Counted from the stretch's first letter, positions 17,220 to 25,132 are shown. The stretch: 50,936 nucleotides of DNA from Chloroflexota bacterium (GCA_026706455.1 JAPOYS010000053.1:1-50936), one strand, 5' to 3'. Translations and numbers: made by a program. The notes: generated by a model not told the origin, from the letters alone.

Positions 17220-18818
17220 TTAGATATCGATGGACGCGGAATAGAAGTTGGGCAGGAGACCGCCGTTCAGAATCGTCACATTACGCAGGTCCTGCCCCCT
17301 GGCGTATAGGACAGCCGGATCGTTGAAGTAGACCATGACGACTTCTTCGGCCAGCTTCCGCTGAATTTCGGCATAGGCGGCGGCGCGCGATTCCGGGTCG
17401 AGCAGGCCCGCGGCGGCGTCAATCATGGCGTCCATTTCGACGTTCCGATAATTGCTGCGGTTGCTGGCGCCGAGCTTTGATGAGTGAAAGAGCGCGCGGA
17501 AGACGCCGTCCGGATCGGTCTGCGCATCCCAGCTCCCCAGCGTATGGTAATCGCTCGCGCGGAGGGCGGCGAGATAGGCGGGGTCATCGGCCAGGTTTAT
17601 CTGGAAGTCGACGCCCAGCGCCGCCATGTCCTCGGCGATGAAATACGCGGTGACGACATTCAAGGGCCGATCGGGCGACCAGTGCTCAATGGTCAGGGGC
17701 CGGTCATCCCGTTCGCGGATGCCGGTTTCTTCGTTCATGAGCCAGCCGGCTTGGTCGAGGAGGGCGCCGGCGGCCTCGGGATCGTAAGGGTTGACCCGGC
17801 AGGCGACATCGGTCCAGCCGAGCATCGACCTGGTCAATGCGCTGCAAGCCTTGCCCCCCGAGGCGTCGTAGACGATGTCCTGCATGATATCGATGTCGAT
17901 GGCTTGGGCGATGGCCTTGCGGACGGCGAACTCATCGGTGGGCGATTTGGTCTGGTTGAAGATCAATGAGTGACCGTGGCCTGCCTGGTCGTGCCGCGCA
18001 ACGATGAAGCCGCCGGATTCTTCCAGGCGCGCGGCAGCCAGGGCGGGCACAGCGTTGATCATATCGACTTCACCGCTTTCCAGCGCCGCCAGCCGCTCCG
18101 CCGGATCGGTCAAGATCTTGAAGATCAGACGGTCGATACTTGGCGGGCCGCTGCGCCCGAAGACGTCTTCATTGCCCCAGGCGTAGTTGGGGTTCTTGAC
18201 CAGGATAATCTCGGTATCAGGCGCGTAGGTTTCGAAGATGAAGGGCCCGGTCCCGACCAGGCCGGCGACGCCCCAATCGCCGCTGAGCATCTCAAGTGCA
18301 CTAGGCGAGACCGGCGCCAATTGCGGGCGCGAAAGGGCGTCGAGGAAAGCGGCATTGGGCGACGAGAAGCGCACGGCGATGCTGTGCTCGCTCAGCACTT
18401 CCGATTCGGCGTAGGGACCGATGAAGCTGCGGGCCGTCCGCGCTTTGCTATCGGGATCGACGATGCGGTCGAAGCTGTGCTTGACCGCCGCGGCGTTGAA
18501 GGGACTGCCATCATGGAAGGCGACATCCCGGCGCAGCTCGAAGATGTATTCGGTGGCATCGGCGTTGATCGTCCAGCTTGTCGCCAGCCCGGGATGATAG
18601 ACGCCGAGGGGCTGTTGGATGACCAGCGTATCGAAGACCTGGCCGAGGATGATCTCGGCGCTGGCGGAGGACGCAGCGGCATTGTCGAGCGTATCCATCC
18701 CGCCGCTGATGCCGACGGCCAGAACACTCTCATCTTGCGCCGAGACAGCCGCCGCGAGGAGCAGCGCGACTATGAAGACGGTGAGAATCACTGAGCAACT
18801 GCGAATGCGACGGGCGAT
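17220..18818 (-). CDS. Peptide/nickel-type ABC transporter substrate-binding protein (SBP family 5)
   Basis: Exported solute-binding protein for peptides or similar ligands, of the usual size (about 530 residues). Family 5 features include YHPGLATSWTINAD, YIFELRRDVAFHDGSPFNA, TGPFIFETYAPD and the C-terminal YAEIQRKLAEEV. A GTG at 18791 would begin a signal peptide with no positive charge and no ribosome binding site. Extending the frame to an ATC at 18816-18818 adds an Arg-rich n-region (ARRIRSC) and places GGAG exactly 6 bases upstream, with an in-frame TAA at 18834-18836 just before it. I therefore propose ATC as the start. No permease or ATPase genes adjoin; the ATPase at 1-882 is a distant candidate partner. 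Confidence 0.9.
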   Translation of the reverse strand: MARRIRSCSVILTVFIVALLLAAAVSAQDESVLAVGISGGMDTLDNAAASSASAEIILGQVFDTLVIQQPLGVYHPGLATSWTINADATEYIFELRRDVAFHDGSPFNAAAVKHSFDRIVDPDSKARTARSFIGPYAESEVLSEHSIAVRFSSPNAAFLDALSRPQLAPVSPSALEMLSGDWGVAGLVGTGPFIFETYAPDTEIILVKNPNYAWGNEDVFGRSGPPSIDRLIFKILTDPAERLAALESGEVDMINAVPALAAARLEESGGFIVARHDQAGHGHSLIFNQTKSPTDEFAVRKAIAQAIDIDIMQDIVYDASGGKACSALTRSMLGWTDVACRVNPYDPEAAGALLDQAGWLMNEETGIRERDDRPLTIEHWSPDRPLNVVTAYFIAEDMAALGVDFQINLADDPAYLAALRASDYHTLGSWDAQTDPDGVFRALFHSSKLGASNRSNYRNVEMDAMIDAAAGLLDPESRAAAYAEIQRKLAEEVVMVYFNDPAVLYARGQDLRNVTILNGGLLPNFYSASIDI

Positions 18819-18980
18819 TGGAGACTCCTTTGCTTAGACGGGATTCAGGCGCCGCGCGAAAACACTAGAATCCGCTCCGGTTCGAGCGTCGGCCAACAGG
18901 ATTATAGTCAAGCGCGAGTATAGAATCTCGCTTGACGGCTGTCAAAAAATGGGCTTTGGCGGGTCGGCAGCGCGGGGCTT

Positions 18981-19013
18981 AAAGAAAACGGGCGACCGCA
19001 GAGAGTCACCCGT
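18981..19013 (-). terminator. Rho-independent terminator after the spondin-like gene
   Basis: Minus-strand hairpin ACGGGTGAC - 8 bases - GTCGCCCGT (one G-T pair) immediately followed by TTTTCTTT. It lies 60 bases past the stop codon. Confidence 0.65.
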
Positions 19014-19072
19014 TGTTCACATCGATTTCGCGGCGGGCGACCCCGAAAAGCCGCCCCGGCTTGGATGGACGA

Positions 19073-20116
19073 TTACATATCGTCATCCATCATCGTATCG
19101 TCCATCTTCATCATCATATCGTGCATCATCATGCCGTCCATCATCATGTCGTCCATGCCGATGCCGTGGTAGGCGGCCAAGGCTGAGGGATCGCCGTCTT
19201 CCGCCAGGCTCTCCAGGCCATGACCGTAATCGGGCGAGCCGGAGGTGAAGAGGAAGCCATGCTTCTTCATCATCATCACGTCATCGTCCATCATCATGTC
19301 GTCGTCCATGCCGCCTTCCATGTCATCATCCATGTCATCATCCATGTCGCCTTCCATGTCATCATCCATGTCATCATCCATGTCATCATCCATGTCATCA
19401 TCCATGTCGTCGTCCATGTCGCCTTCCATCATGTCGTCGTCAGACATGTCATCGTCCATCATCATGTCTTTCATCATCATGTCTTCCATCATCATCATGT
19501 CGTCCTGCGATTGGACGACCCAGAAGACAGGCGTGATGGGTGAGGGGTACATGGACATGTCGGAGACGTTTTCGATGCGGACGGTGATCGCGCCCATATC
19601 GCCGGGGGTCAGCGTCACGACGACAATGTCAGCGGCGGTGGGATAGCTATAGTTGTCGCCGAGATCGCTGGCGAGGCGGACCATGCCATCGCCCGCGGGA
19701 CCGCTATTGGGCTCGGCTTGACGCGGCGCTTGGTACATGCCTTCCCCGATGGGCTCATTGCGTTCGCTGCCGAGATCCCAATAGTAGACCTGGTCGGTGA
19801 CATCGCCGCTGACCGGCGCGCCCATGTCGTAGAGGGCGATGCCGTATTCATTGGGCGCGAGGAAGCCATCGTTGGATTGGGCGAGCATGGTGGCGAAGGT
19901 CAGGCTGTCGCCGTCATGGGCGTGGATGACGAATTCATAAGCCTCGCCGGGAAATGCGGGAGCGGGTCCCTCGCCACCGACAGGCACAGCCGCTACGCCG
20001 CCCTCGGTATAGGCAAAGCCCATCATCATGTCGTCGGCGCCTTCGTGACTGTCGGCGAAGACGCTGCCGCTACACATCAGCAGCAGCAAGGCAAATAAAA
20101 GAATTGTTTTACGCAT
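19073..20116 (-). CDS. Secreted spondin-domain-like protein with a Met/Asp-rich insert
   Basis: The 347-residue protein has a signal peptide (MRKTILLFALLLLMCSGSVFA). Residues about 50-200 look like bacterial spondin_N proteins: HAHDGDSLTFATMLAQSND, PVSGDVTDQVYYWD, PITPVFWVV. The fold's usual last segment, FTSGSPDYGHGLESLAEDGD, is also present, but only after residue 284. The 80 or so residues between are almost entirely Met, Asp and some Glu/Lys, built on DDDM repeats; a second Met/Asp/His stretch ends the protein. The insert therefore interrupts the domain. Metal binding (calcium, copper) or a disordered spacer is conceivable, but this is inference. It has AAGGAG before the ATG, a TATAAT upstream and a terminator after it: monocistronic. 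Confidence 0.8.
   Translation of the reverse strand: MRKTILLFALLLLMCSGSVFADSHEGADDMMMGFAYTEGGVAAVPVGGEGPAPAFPGEAYEFVIHAHDGDSLTFATMLAQSNDGFLAPNEYGIALYDMGAPVSGDVTDQVYYWDLGSERNEPIGEGMYQAPRQAEPNSGPAGDGMVRLASDLGDNYSYPTAADIVVVTLTPGDMGAITVRIENVSDMSMYPSPITPVFWVVQSQDDMMMMEDMMMKDMMMDDDMSDDDMMEGDMDDDMDDDMDDDMDDDMDDDMEGDMDDDMDDDMEGGMDDDMMMDDDVMMMKKHGFLFTSGSPDYGHGLESLAEDGDPSALAAYHGIGMDDMMMDGMMMHDMMMKMDDTMMDDDM
19262..19511 (-). repeat. In-frame tandem repeat coding for Met/Asp tract
   Basis: On the minus strand, units of GATGATGACATG code for D-D-D-M blocks, read here as CATGTCATCATC on the plus strand, repeated with GAG/GGC interruptions. Every repeat preserves the frame of the spondin-like gene. Such a tract should be prone to length change by slippage. 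Confidence 0.8.
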
Positions 20117-20165
20117 GGGAAATTCTCCTTGAAATTGTCGCTAGAGGTTATTAAACCGCGATTTG

Positions 20166-20171
20166 ATTATA
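20166..20171 (-). promoter_or_regulatory. Probable -10 box of the spondin-like gene
   Basis: TATAAT on the minus strand, about 50 bases before the ATG at 20116; no convincing -35 box. Confidence 0.35.
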
Positions 20172-20262
20172 TATCATGATTCTGGCTAAAGGTATGAACA
20201 TAGGATTACAGACGTAAATCTGAGTTACTTATGCGAAAAGTGACTTGTAACGGATGGCGCAA

Positions 20263-20313
20263 GCGGGCGACTCACAGGGGCGCGTGGACACAGCCCGTCA
20301 GTCGCCCCTACAA
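20263..20313. repeat. Spacer repeat, family I
   Basis: GCGGGCGACTCACAGGGGCG followed by a core that is the reverse complement of 8933-8952 (one mismatch), then GTCGCCCCTACA. The outer arms GGGCGACT and AGTCGCCC pair imperfectly. Confidence 0.6.
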
Positions 20314-20457
20314 GGCTTGTCCGGTACTGGCGGCCTGGCGTTTGATTCCAGCCTGCGTCCGCGGTTCGCCCTGATCATTTTCCGCTGTATCCCGGCACTA
20401 TGGCGATCCGCGAGCGAGCAGCAATTGGCGGAGCGATTGTTAGCTTTTCGTTTGCGC

Positions 20458-20510
20458 ATTGTCCGACATTGTCCATTGTCGGACAAAGAAAAATTTTTTT
20501 CGGACAAAAG
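20458..20510. promoter_or_regulatory. Cluster of ATTGTCC / GGACAA sites with AT-tract
   Basis: ATTGTCC occurs at 20458 and 20468 and ATTGTCG at 20475; GGACAAA at 20481 and 20502. TTGTCCGAC and GTCGGACAA form a perfect 9-bp inverted repeat with a 10-base loop. An A5-T7 tract lies between the last two GGACAAA copies. It is not followed by a proper T-tract on the gene strand, so a binding array is likelier than a terminator. Confidence 0.4.
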
Positions 20511-20600
20511 GCTGGGAGCCGCTGGTATGATTCTGGTTTGCATACGAGCCGGCGCCAGAGAGCCCTGAAAAACCCCATACTGATCCGTAAATCGGCTAGT

Positions 20601-20639
20601 GTATACATACAGTATAGATACAGGAGGGGGTACCCCCTC
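20601..20639. promoter_or_regulatory. Dyad ATACAGTATAGATA with adjacent GAGGGGGT/ACCCCCTC palindrome
   Basis: Bases 20607-20620 (ATACAGTATAGATA) are identical to the right part of the perfect dyad at 14004-14022. The left arm differs at two bases, so this copy is an imperfect palindrome. A perfect 16-base palindrome, GAGGGGGTACCCCCTC, follows at 20624-20639. Confidence 0.45.
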
Positions 20640-20771
20640 GGTCGGGCGGCGAAGGCGGAAATTCGAGGACGGAATCCGCTGAGAGCCGAGATTGATCGCA
20701 TGAGACAGTTTGTCCATAGGGAAAGTGTACCATCATATTGAGCGGAAGGTAAGAACAAATGTTCAAGTCTT

Positions 20772-21692
20772 TCACATTGCTTTCTCGGAAGTACTGAGAA
20801 TTGAAAAACTTGCGGGAAGCCCCTCCGGCGCCAGCCGCCCGCGGAGCATGTCATAGGCGCCATCCCAGATATCCATCATCAGCCAGCGCCGGCCCAGCCG
20901 CTCGGCCGCGACCGCCGTCGTGCCGCTGCCGCAGAAGGGATCGAGCACGATATCGCCGGGATTGCTCGACGCCGTGATGATGCGCTCATATAGGGCCAGC
21001 GGCTTCTGGGTGGGATAGCCGGTCGCTTCGGGCTGGTTGCCGCGCAGGGCGGGGATATCCCAGACATCGCGCATCGCCGTCATGCGGTAATATCCGCCCT
21101 CGTCCTGCTGGATGTCGACATTGGCGAAGCCGTATTTGTGCCTGAGATAGGACTTCTCCCGCTGCGGATGGAAGGTGTAGTCTTCCGATTTGCTGTAGAA
21201 GAGGATGGTATCGTGCTTGCGGCTGAACCAGCGTTTGCTGATGCCGCCGGTCTTGTAGAGCCAGACGATCTCATTGCGGCAGTTCCGCGGGCCGAAGAGG
21301 GCATCCAGCAGCAGCTTGACGTAGGCCTGGGCGCTGCAGTCGATATGCAGGTAGAGGCTGCCGTCAGCGCGCAGGACGCGGCGCATTTCCAGCAGGCGAA
21401 TGCCCAGCCAGCCGAGCCAGGCGCTCATGCCCTCGCTGTGACTTTGCCGGGCGGCGTCAATCAGGGCCGACGCAGCCGGCCGCTCGGCGCGGATCCGCTC
21501 GATCCATTCCGGCTGGACATCGGCCTCCCATGACCATTTGTCGCTGAAACCGGCCTTCGTCCTTGGCGCGTAGAAGTCGCGGTTCTTGTTGAAGGGCGGG
21601 TCGGTTGCGATGAGGTGGATGGATTCAGCCGGCAACTGTCGCAGGCAGGGCAGGTTATCGCCTTGAAACAAAGTACGATTCTGGATCGTCAT
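20772..21692 (-). CDS. DNA methyltransferase, adenine-specific beta class (Mod-like)
   Basis: 306-residue SAM-dependent DNA methyltransferase. Motif IV is DPPF (31-34), followed by a long middle region and motif I DPFCGSGTT (251-259), the beta order of type III Mod and CcrM-like enzymes; DPPF favours N6-adenine. TQKPLALYERII is the conserved stretch before motif I. Its ATG overlaps the sialidase-like gene's stop by four bases (ATGA), so translation is coupled to an unrelated gene. No restriction subunit or endonuclease is near. It is unlike the methyltransferase at 14394-15224 in motif IV and middle region, so the two are not recent duplicates. Confidence 0.92.
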   Translation of the reverse strand: MTIQNRTLFQGDNLPCLRQLPAESIHLIATDPPFNKNRDFYAPRTKAGFSDKWSWEADVQPEWIERIRAERPAASALIDAARQSHSEGMSAWLGWLGIRLLEMRRVLRADGSLYLHIDCSAQAYVKLLLDALFGPRNCRNEIVWLYKTGGISKRWFSRKHDTILFYSKSEDYTFHPQREKSYLRHKYGFANVDIQQDEGGYYRMTAMRDVWDIPALRGNQPEATGYPTQKPLALYERIITASSNPGDIVLDPFCGSGTTAVAAERLGRRWLMMDIWDGAYDMLRGRLAPEGLPASFSILSTSEKAM

Positions 21693-22786
21693 GGCTGCCA
21701 GATGGTCGCTTCGATGAAGCGCTCGCCATCGCCATCGGGCCGGTCGTTGAAGTAGTAGGCGGCGATCACCGTCCCATCATCCAGCGGGACCGCGCGCACA
21801 TAACCGATGTCCCAGTTGGCGCCGCCGCCGCGCAGGATGATCTCGTCGCTCCAGGTTTCGCCCTCATCGGCGCTGATGCGCGCGCAGATGTTGAAGGGAC
21901 CGTCGCGGTTACCGTACATCAGCAGGATGCGGCCATCGGGCAATTGCTTCAAGCAGGGCGGGTTGCCGGCGTGCCCGGGCCGCCGAAACTGGACGGGCCG
22001 ATTCATAAGGCGCCAGGAACGCCCGCCGTCGTCAGAGGCGTAGAGATCGATCCAGCTCATGCCGCCCGCGCCTTTACGGCAGCGGAGCGCGCTCAAGAGA
22101 GTCCCGCCGGCCAGTTGAATCGACCCGGGCATGGTGGCGAAATCGCCTTTGGCTAGCGGCTCGTCGCCAACCTGGGACAGCAAGCCGAAGGTCATGCCGC
22201 CGTCATCGGTCCGGGCACAGATGGTCTTGCCCTCTTCGCCATCGCCTTTGTTGGCGGAAAGGAAAAACAGCGCCGAATGCGGGCCTTGAATCAGATAATC
22301 GGTGCGAGCGGCGATGCCCGCCGTGCCGAACAGCGGCAGCCGGTAGGGTCCAGCCCAGCTGCGGCAGCGATCAGCGGAGAGGTAATAGAAGGAGAAGACG
22401 CCGGGCCTCAGCCCAGTGCGGGCCACCATCAAGGCGAAATCGGGCTGCTGGAAGCTCAGCGGCTCGGCTGGGACCGCGGCGGTCGTCGCGGTCATGATCT
22501 CGTCCAGGCGCAAGCCGGCATCCATGTGCTCGTCGGAGGAGAGCCCGCGTCCGCCGGGTCGCGCGCCATTGAAGTCTTCACTCTGCCAGGTGGCGCCGCG
22601 GTCGAGGCTGCGGGCCTGCATATTGATGAAGGGCTGCCGCCTGTCCCGCGCATGGCCGCTCGCAACCGTCTTGTGCGCCCCGACCGTGAAGCCGACGACG
22701 ATCTCATCGCCCCAAGACCAGATGCCATAATTGGCGGGCCAGCCGGCGAAACGTCCCGGCTCGCGGTAGATCGTAACTTGTCGCAT
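21689..22786 (-). CDS. Sialidase-like BNR/Asp-box repeat protein
   Basis: A six-bladed propeller-type protein of the exo-alpha-sialidase superfamily. At least five Asp-box-like blades are readable: SLDRGATW, SADRCRSW, RTDDGGMTF, SDDGGRSW and SADEGETW. A C-terminal RMLLMYGNR-like strand and YYFNDR are also typical. No signal peptide is present: the sequence begins MRQVTIYREPGRFAGW, so it is probably cytoplasmic or its export route is unclear. Many environmental members with this layout are annotated as sialidases without proof, and the true substrate may be another glycan. It starts 3 bases after the DinB-like stop, behind an AAAGG site inside that gene. Confidence 0.82.
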   Translation of the reverse strand: MRQVTIYREPGRFAGWPANYGIWSWGDEIVVGFTVGAHKTVASGHARDRRQPFINMQARSLDRGATWQSEDFNGARPGGRGLSSDEHMDAGLRLDEIMTATTAAVPAEPLSFQQPDFALMVARTGLRPGVFSFYYLSADRCRSWAGPYRLPLFGTAGIAARTDYLIQGPHSALFFLSANKGDGEEGKTICARTDDGGMTFGLLSQVGDEPLAKGDFATMPGSIQLAGGTLLSALRCRKGAGGMSWIDLYASDDGGRSWRLMNRPVQFRRPGHAGNPPCLKQLPDGRILLMYGNRDGPFNICARISADEGETWSDEIILRGGGANWDIGYVRAVPLDDGTVIAAYYFNDRPDGDGERFIEATIWQP

Positions 22787-22789
22787 GGA

Positions 22790-23263
22790 TCAGCCTTTCA
22801 AGCGGCACATCATCTGGCGGATCTCGCCCAGATGATAAGCGCTGTGCGCGATGATGCCGAGCAGGCAGGACAGCTCATGACGGCCTTCCCATTCCCCCGC
22901 GCCATCGAGATGGCTCATGATGCGCTGATATGCCCCGCGCAGGTCGGCGAGCATGGCCTCCCATTCGGCTTGGCTAACGCTGCTGACTTCATCCCAGATC
23001 TGATCCCAATTGACATAGCTCAGATCGCGCCCGAACATGCGGTCTTCCAGCGCGCGCAGGTAGTAGGTTGTGTGGGCGACGTGAGCGGCGATCGTGGCGC
23101 ATTCGCCCATGGGCTGGGAGGCGTCGGCGGCCGAGATTTCGGCGAGGGTCTCGAAGAGGGATGTGCCTTTATCGAGGTAAGCGCCCCCGACGCTTTCGAA
23201 GGTCTCGGTCAGCAGGAAGCGGAAGCCTGCCGCGACTTCGGTGATGGCTATGGAATTGGACAT
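22790..23263 (-). CDS. DinB-family four-helix protein
   Basis: 157 residues of the DinB/YfiT-like metalloprotein family, mainly thiol transferases or uncharacterised. Metal-site histidines fit HVAHTTYYL and the C-terminal IIAHSAYHLGEIRQ. The frame extends 42 codons further upstream, but the ATG at 23263 has GGAG at 6-base spacing and is followed by the expected domain start. It is first of a tight three-gene group with the sialidase-like and DNA methyltransferase genes. It is cytoplasmic, and its function beyond the family is unknown. The name comes from DNA damage induction of one member and does not imply a repair role here. Confidence 0.87.
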   Translation of the reverse strand: MSNSIAITEVAAGFRFLLTETFESVGGAYLDKGTSLFETLAEISAADASQPMGECATIAAHVAHTTYYLRALEDRMFGRDLSYVNWDQIWDEVSSVSQAEWEAMLADLRGAYQRIMSHLDGAGEWEGRHELSCLLGIIAHSAYHLGEIRQMMCRLKG

Positions 23264-23439
23264 GGTTGTCTCCTGAATTGTGTCGACTGTGGGCTGTACC
23301 CAATGACTGCCTGACGCTAATGCCCGCAGCAGTCGGCGACGCGCCCGCCCTCTATTATAATGTTGATACTGGCGCAAGACTCCGTTCACACTTGCCGGAT
23401 AGGCTAAGGTGGAGAACTGAAGCGAAAGGCTAATTCATC

Positions 23440-23838
23440 ATGAACGAGAAAATCGTCAAGTCGGATGCCGAGTGGCGGCGTCAGCTCAGCCCGGAGCAAT
23501 ATGCCGTCTTGCGAGGGCAGGCCACCGAGCGGCCCTTCACCGGCAAGTACGTCAATTCAAAAGCCAGCGGCGTCTATACCTGCGCCGCCTGCGGGCAAGA
23601 CCTCTTCTCTTCGCGGACCAAGTACAATTCCTTCAGCGGCTGGCCCAGCTTCTGGGATGTGGTCGATGAGGGCAATGTGAGCCTGCGCGAGGACAAAAGC
23701 TACGGGATGCGCCGGGTCGAGGTCGTCTGCAACCGCTGCGATTCGCATCTCGGCCATGTCTTTGATGACGGTCCCCGGGACAAAACCGGCTTGCGCTACT
23801 GCATCAACTCCTGCGCGCTGGATCTCAAAGAAGCATAG
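23440..23838 (+). CDS. msrB: Peptide-methionine (R)-S-oxide reductase
   Basis: Repairs the R-sulfoxide of oxidised methionine residues. The 132-residue, single-domain protein has both zinc CxxC pairs (CAACG and CNRCD), the conserved GWPSFWD, and the catalytic RYCINS with C121. A further cysteine at 125 (RYCINSCAL) replaces the more common alanine and might act in resolving the sulfenic acid, which is inference. A TATAAT at 23356-23361 lies about 80 bases upstream without a clear -35 box. It is divergent from the DinB-like gene and followed within 8 bases by the thioesterase gene, so the two are likely cotranscribed. Confidence 0.97.
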   Translation: MNEKIVKSDAEWRRQLSPEQYAVLRGQATERPFTGKYVNSKASGVYTCAACGQDLFSSRTKYNSFSGWPSFWDVVDEGNVSLREDKSYGMRRVEVVCNRCDSHLGHVFDDGPRDKTGLRYCINSCALDLKEA

Positions 23839-23846
23839 GGCGAGTT

Positions 23847-24299
23847 GTGGCCTCCGGCGAAACTGCGCGAGAGCCGAAAGACGAACGCCGCGAACACTAC
23901 AAAGTCTCGCGGCGCATCCCTACGCGTTGGCGCGATAACGATGTCTACCACCACATCAACAACGTCATCTATTATGAATTCTTCGATACTGTCATCAACG
24001 GCTATCTGATGGAAGCCGGCGGGCTTGATTTCAGCGGCGGCGACTCGGTCGGCTTCGCGGTCGAGACGCATTGCCAGTTCCTCAAGCCGATACAGTTTCC
24101 CGAAGAAGTGGATGCCTGCCTGCGGGTGAGTAAGCTGGGCAAGTCCAGCGTGCGCTACGAGATCGGCATCTTCAAGGCGGGCGATGAGGAGCCGGCTGCG
24201 GTCGGGTACTTTGTGCATGTCTTCGTCGATCGTTTGACGCGGCAGCCGGTGCGGATCAGCGGGCGAATGCGCGAAGCGATGGAAGCGCTACTCGCTTAG
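23847..24299 (+). CDS. Acyl-CoA thioesterase, hotdog fold (4HBT family)
   Basis: About 150 residues with a classic 4-hydroxybenzoyl-CoA thioesterase-like layout: RWRDNDVYHHINNVIYYEFF contains the active-site Asp and the HxxNxxYYxxF pattern, followed by HCQFLKPIQFPEEV and a final VHVFVD strand. It hydrolyses acyl-CoA thioesters in the cytoplasm; chain preference is unknown. The start is GTG, 8 bases after the msrB stop; the first 20 residues are polar and unconserved-looking. Its stop overlaps the convergent livF stop by four bases. Confidence 0.9.
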   Translation: MASGETAREPKDERREHYKVSRRIPTRWRDNDVYHHINNVIYYEFFDTVINGYLMEAGGLDFSGGDSVGFAVETHCQFLKPIQFPEEVDACLRVSKLGKSSVRYEIGIFKAGDEEPAAVGYFVHVFVDRLTRQPVRISGRMREAMEALLA

Positions 24300-25006
24300 T
24301 GCACCCCCAGATACCACTTGATCGTCTCCTCATCACCCAGGCATTCCGCCGCTGTGCCTTGAAACGCCAGTTGGCCCTCGCGCAAGACGAAGGCCTGATC
24401 GCAATACTGCAGGATGCGCCGGGCGTTCTGCTCGACCACGATCAGCGTGATGCCTTGTTGGCCCAGCTCTTGCAAAACACCGAAGACCTCAAGCGCCACC
24501 GCCGGCGCCAAACCCGCGCTGGGTTCATCGAGCAACATGAGCTGCGGGCGGCTCAGCCAGGCGATGGCGATCGCCAGCATCTGATGTTCGCCGCCGCTGA
24601 GCAACCCGGCCCGCTGCCCCCGCCGGCGCCCGAGAATCGGGAAGAGTTCAAGCAGTTCTTTCAGGGCTGCCACGCGGCGCTCAGGCGACAGGCTGCGCAT
24701 GCCGAGCTGCAAGTTCTCGAGCACGGTCAGCTCGTCGAAGATATTCTCGCGCTGCGGCACATAGGCGATGCCCAGGCCGGCGATCGCTTCGGTGGGCATG
24801 CCGATCAACTCCCGCCCAGCCAGTTGCACGGAGCCGCCGAAGATGGTGTTGATGCCCATAATCGCTTTCATCAGCGTGCTCTTGCCCGAGCCGTTGGGAC
24901 CCAGCACGGCGCTGAACTGCTCCGCGCCGAAGCTCAAGCTGAGGTCTTGCAGGATCTCCAGCTTGCCGTAACCGGCGGTGAGGTTGTGGACGGTGATCAC
25001 GCGCAA
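24296..25006 (-). CDS. livF: Branched-chain amino acid ABC transporter ATPase LivF
   Basis: Second cytoplasmic ATPase of a Liv-type importer. It has Walker A GPNGSGKS, Q-loop YVPQRENIFDELTVLENL (the LivF type), signature LSGGEHQM, Walker B LMLLDEPSAGL and the switch His position occupied by Gln (VVEQNA), as normal for LivF. A TTG at 25006 or, better, a GTG at 25000 is the start. The ribosome binding sequence GAGGGGGG is the end of a family II repeat. The length is about 235 residues, standard. Last gene of the operon that begins with the binding protein at 29410. Confidence 0.95.
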   Translation of the reverse strand: MRVITVHNLTAGYGKLEILQDLSLSFGAEQFSAVLGPNGSGKSTLMKAIMGINTIFGGSVQLAGRELIGMPTEAIAGLGIAYVPQRENIFDELTVLENLQLGMRSLSPERRVAALKELLELFPILGRRRGQRAGLLSGGEHQMLAIAIAWLSRPQLMLLDEPSAGLAPAVALEVFGVLQELGQQGITLIVVEQNARRILQYCDQAFVLREGQLAFQGTAAECLGDEETIKWYLGVH

Positions 25007-25008
25007 CC

Positions 25009-25128
25009 CCCCTCTAAATCTCCCCCCATCGCGATGGAGGGAGACTTGACCAACGCGGCGTCAAGTGACCGGGGAAAACATCTCCCCCTCCCTGATGCTT
25101 CGGGGAGGGGGTCGGGGGGAGGGGTTGG
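25009..25128. repeat. Composite spacer repeat, family II, between livG and livF
   Basis: Left half CCCCCCTCTAAATCTCCCCCC-ATCGCGAT-GGAGGGAGA (25009-25047), a middle, then right half CTCCCCCTCCCTGATGCTTCGGGGAGGGGGT...GGGGTTGGCGG. The left half is almost identical to 25889-25931. It supplies the ribosome binding site of livF. Confidence 0.75.
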
Positions 25129-25132
25129 CGGT

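Larger units (their letters stand above)
20117..20771. other. 655-base spacer between DNA methyltransferase and spondin-like gene
   Basis: From left to right it holds the spondin gene's AAGGAG and a TATAAT on the minus strand (20166-20171), a family I repeat (20263-20313), a cluster of GTCC/GGAC half-sites with an AT tract (20458-20510), and a dyad plus palindrome (20601-20639). Frames here do not look coding. It mirrors the layout of the 13804-14393 spacer, which also follows a methyltransferase gene. Confidence 0.55.

Noticed and set aside
19220-19543. His/Val-rich open frame on the plus strand
   Set aside because: It is the antisense of the Met/Asp repeat tract; its composition follows from CATGTCATCATC repeats and it has no ribosome binding site.
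20458-20510. Rho-independent terminator of the second methyltransferase
   Set aside because: The 9-bp hairpin is not followed by a T-tract on the minus strand and lies about 260 bases past the stop.
14394-21692. Complete restriction-modification system
   Set aside because: No endonuclease-like frame lies next to either methyltransferase.
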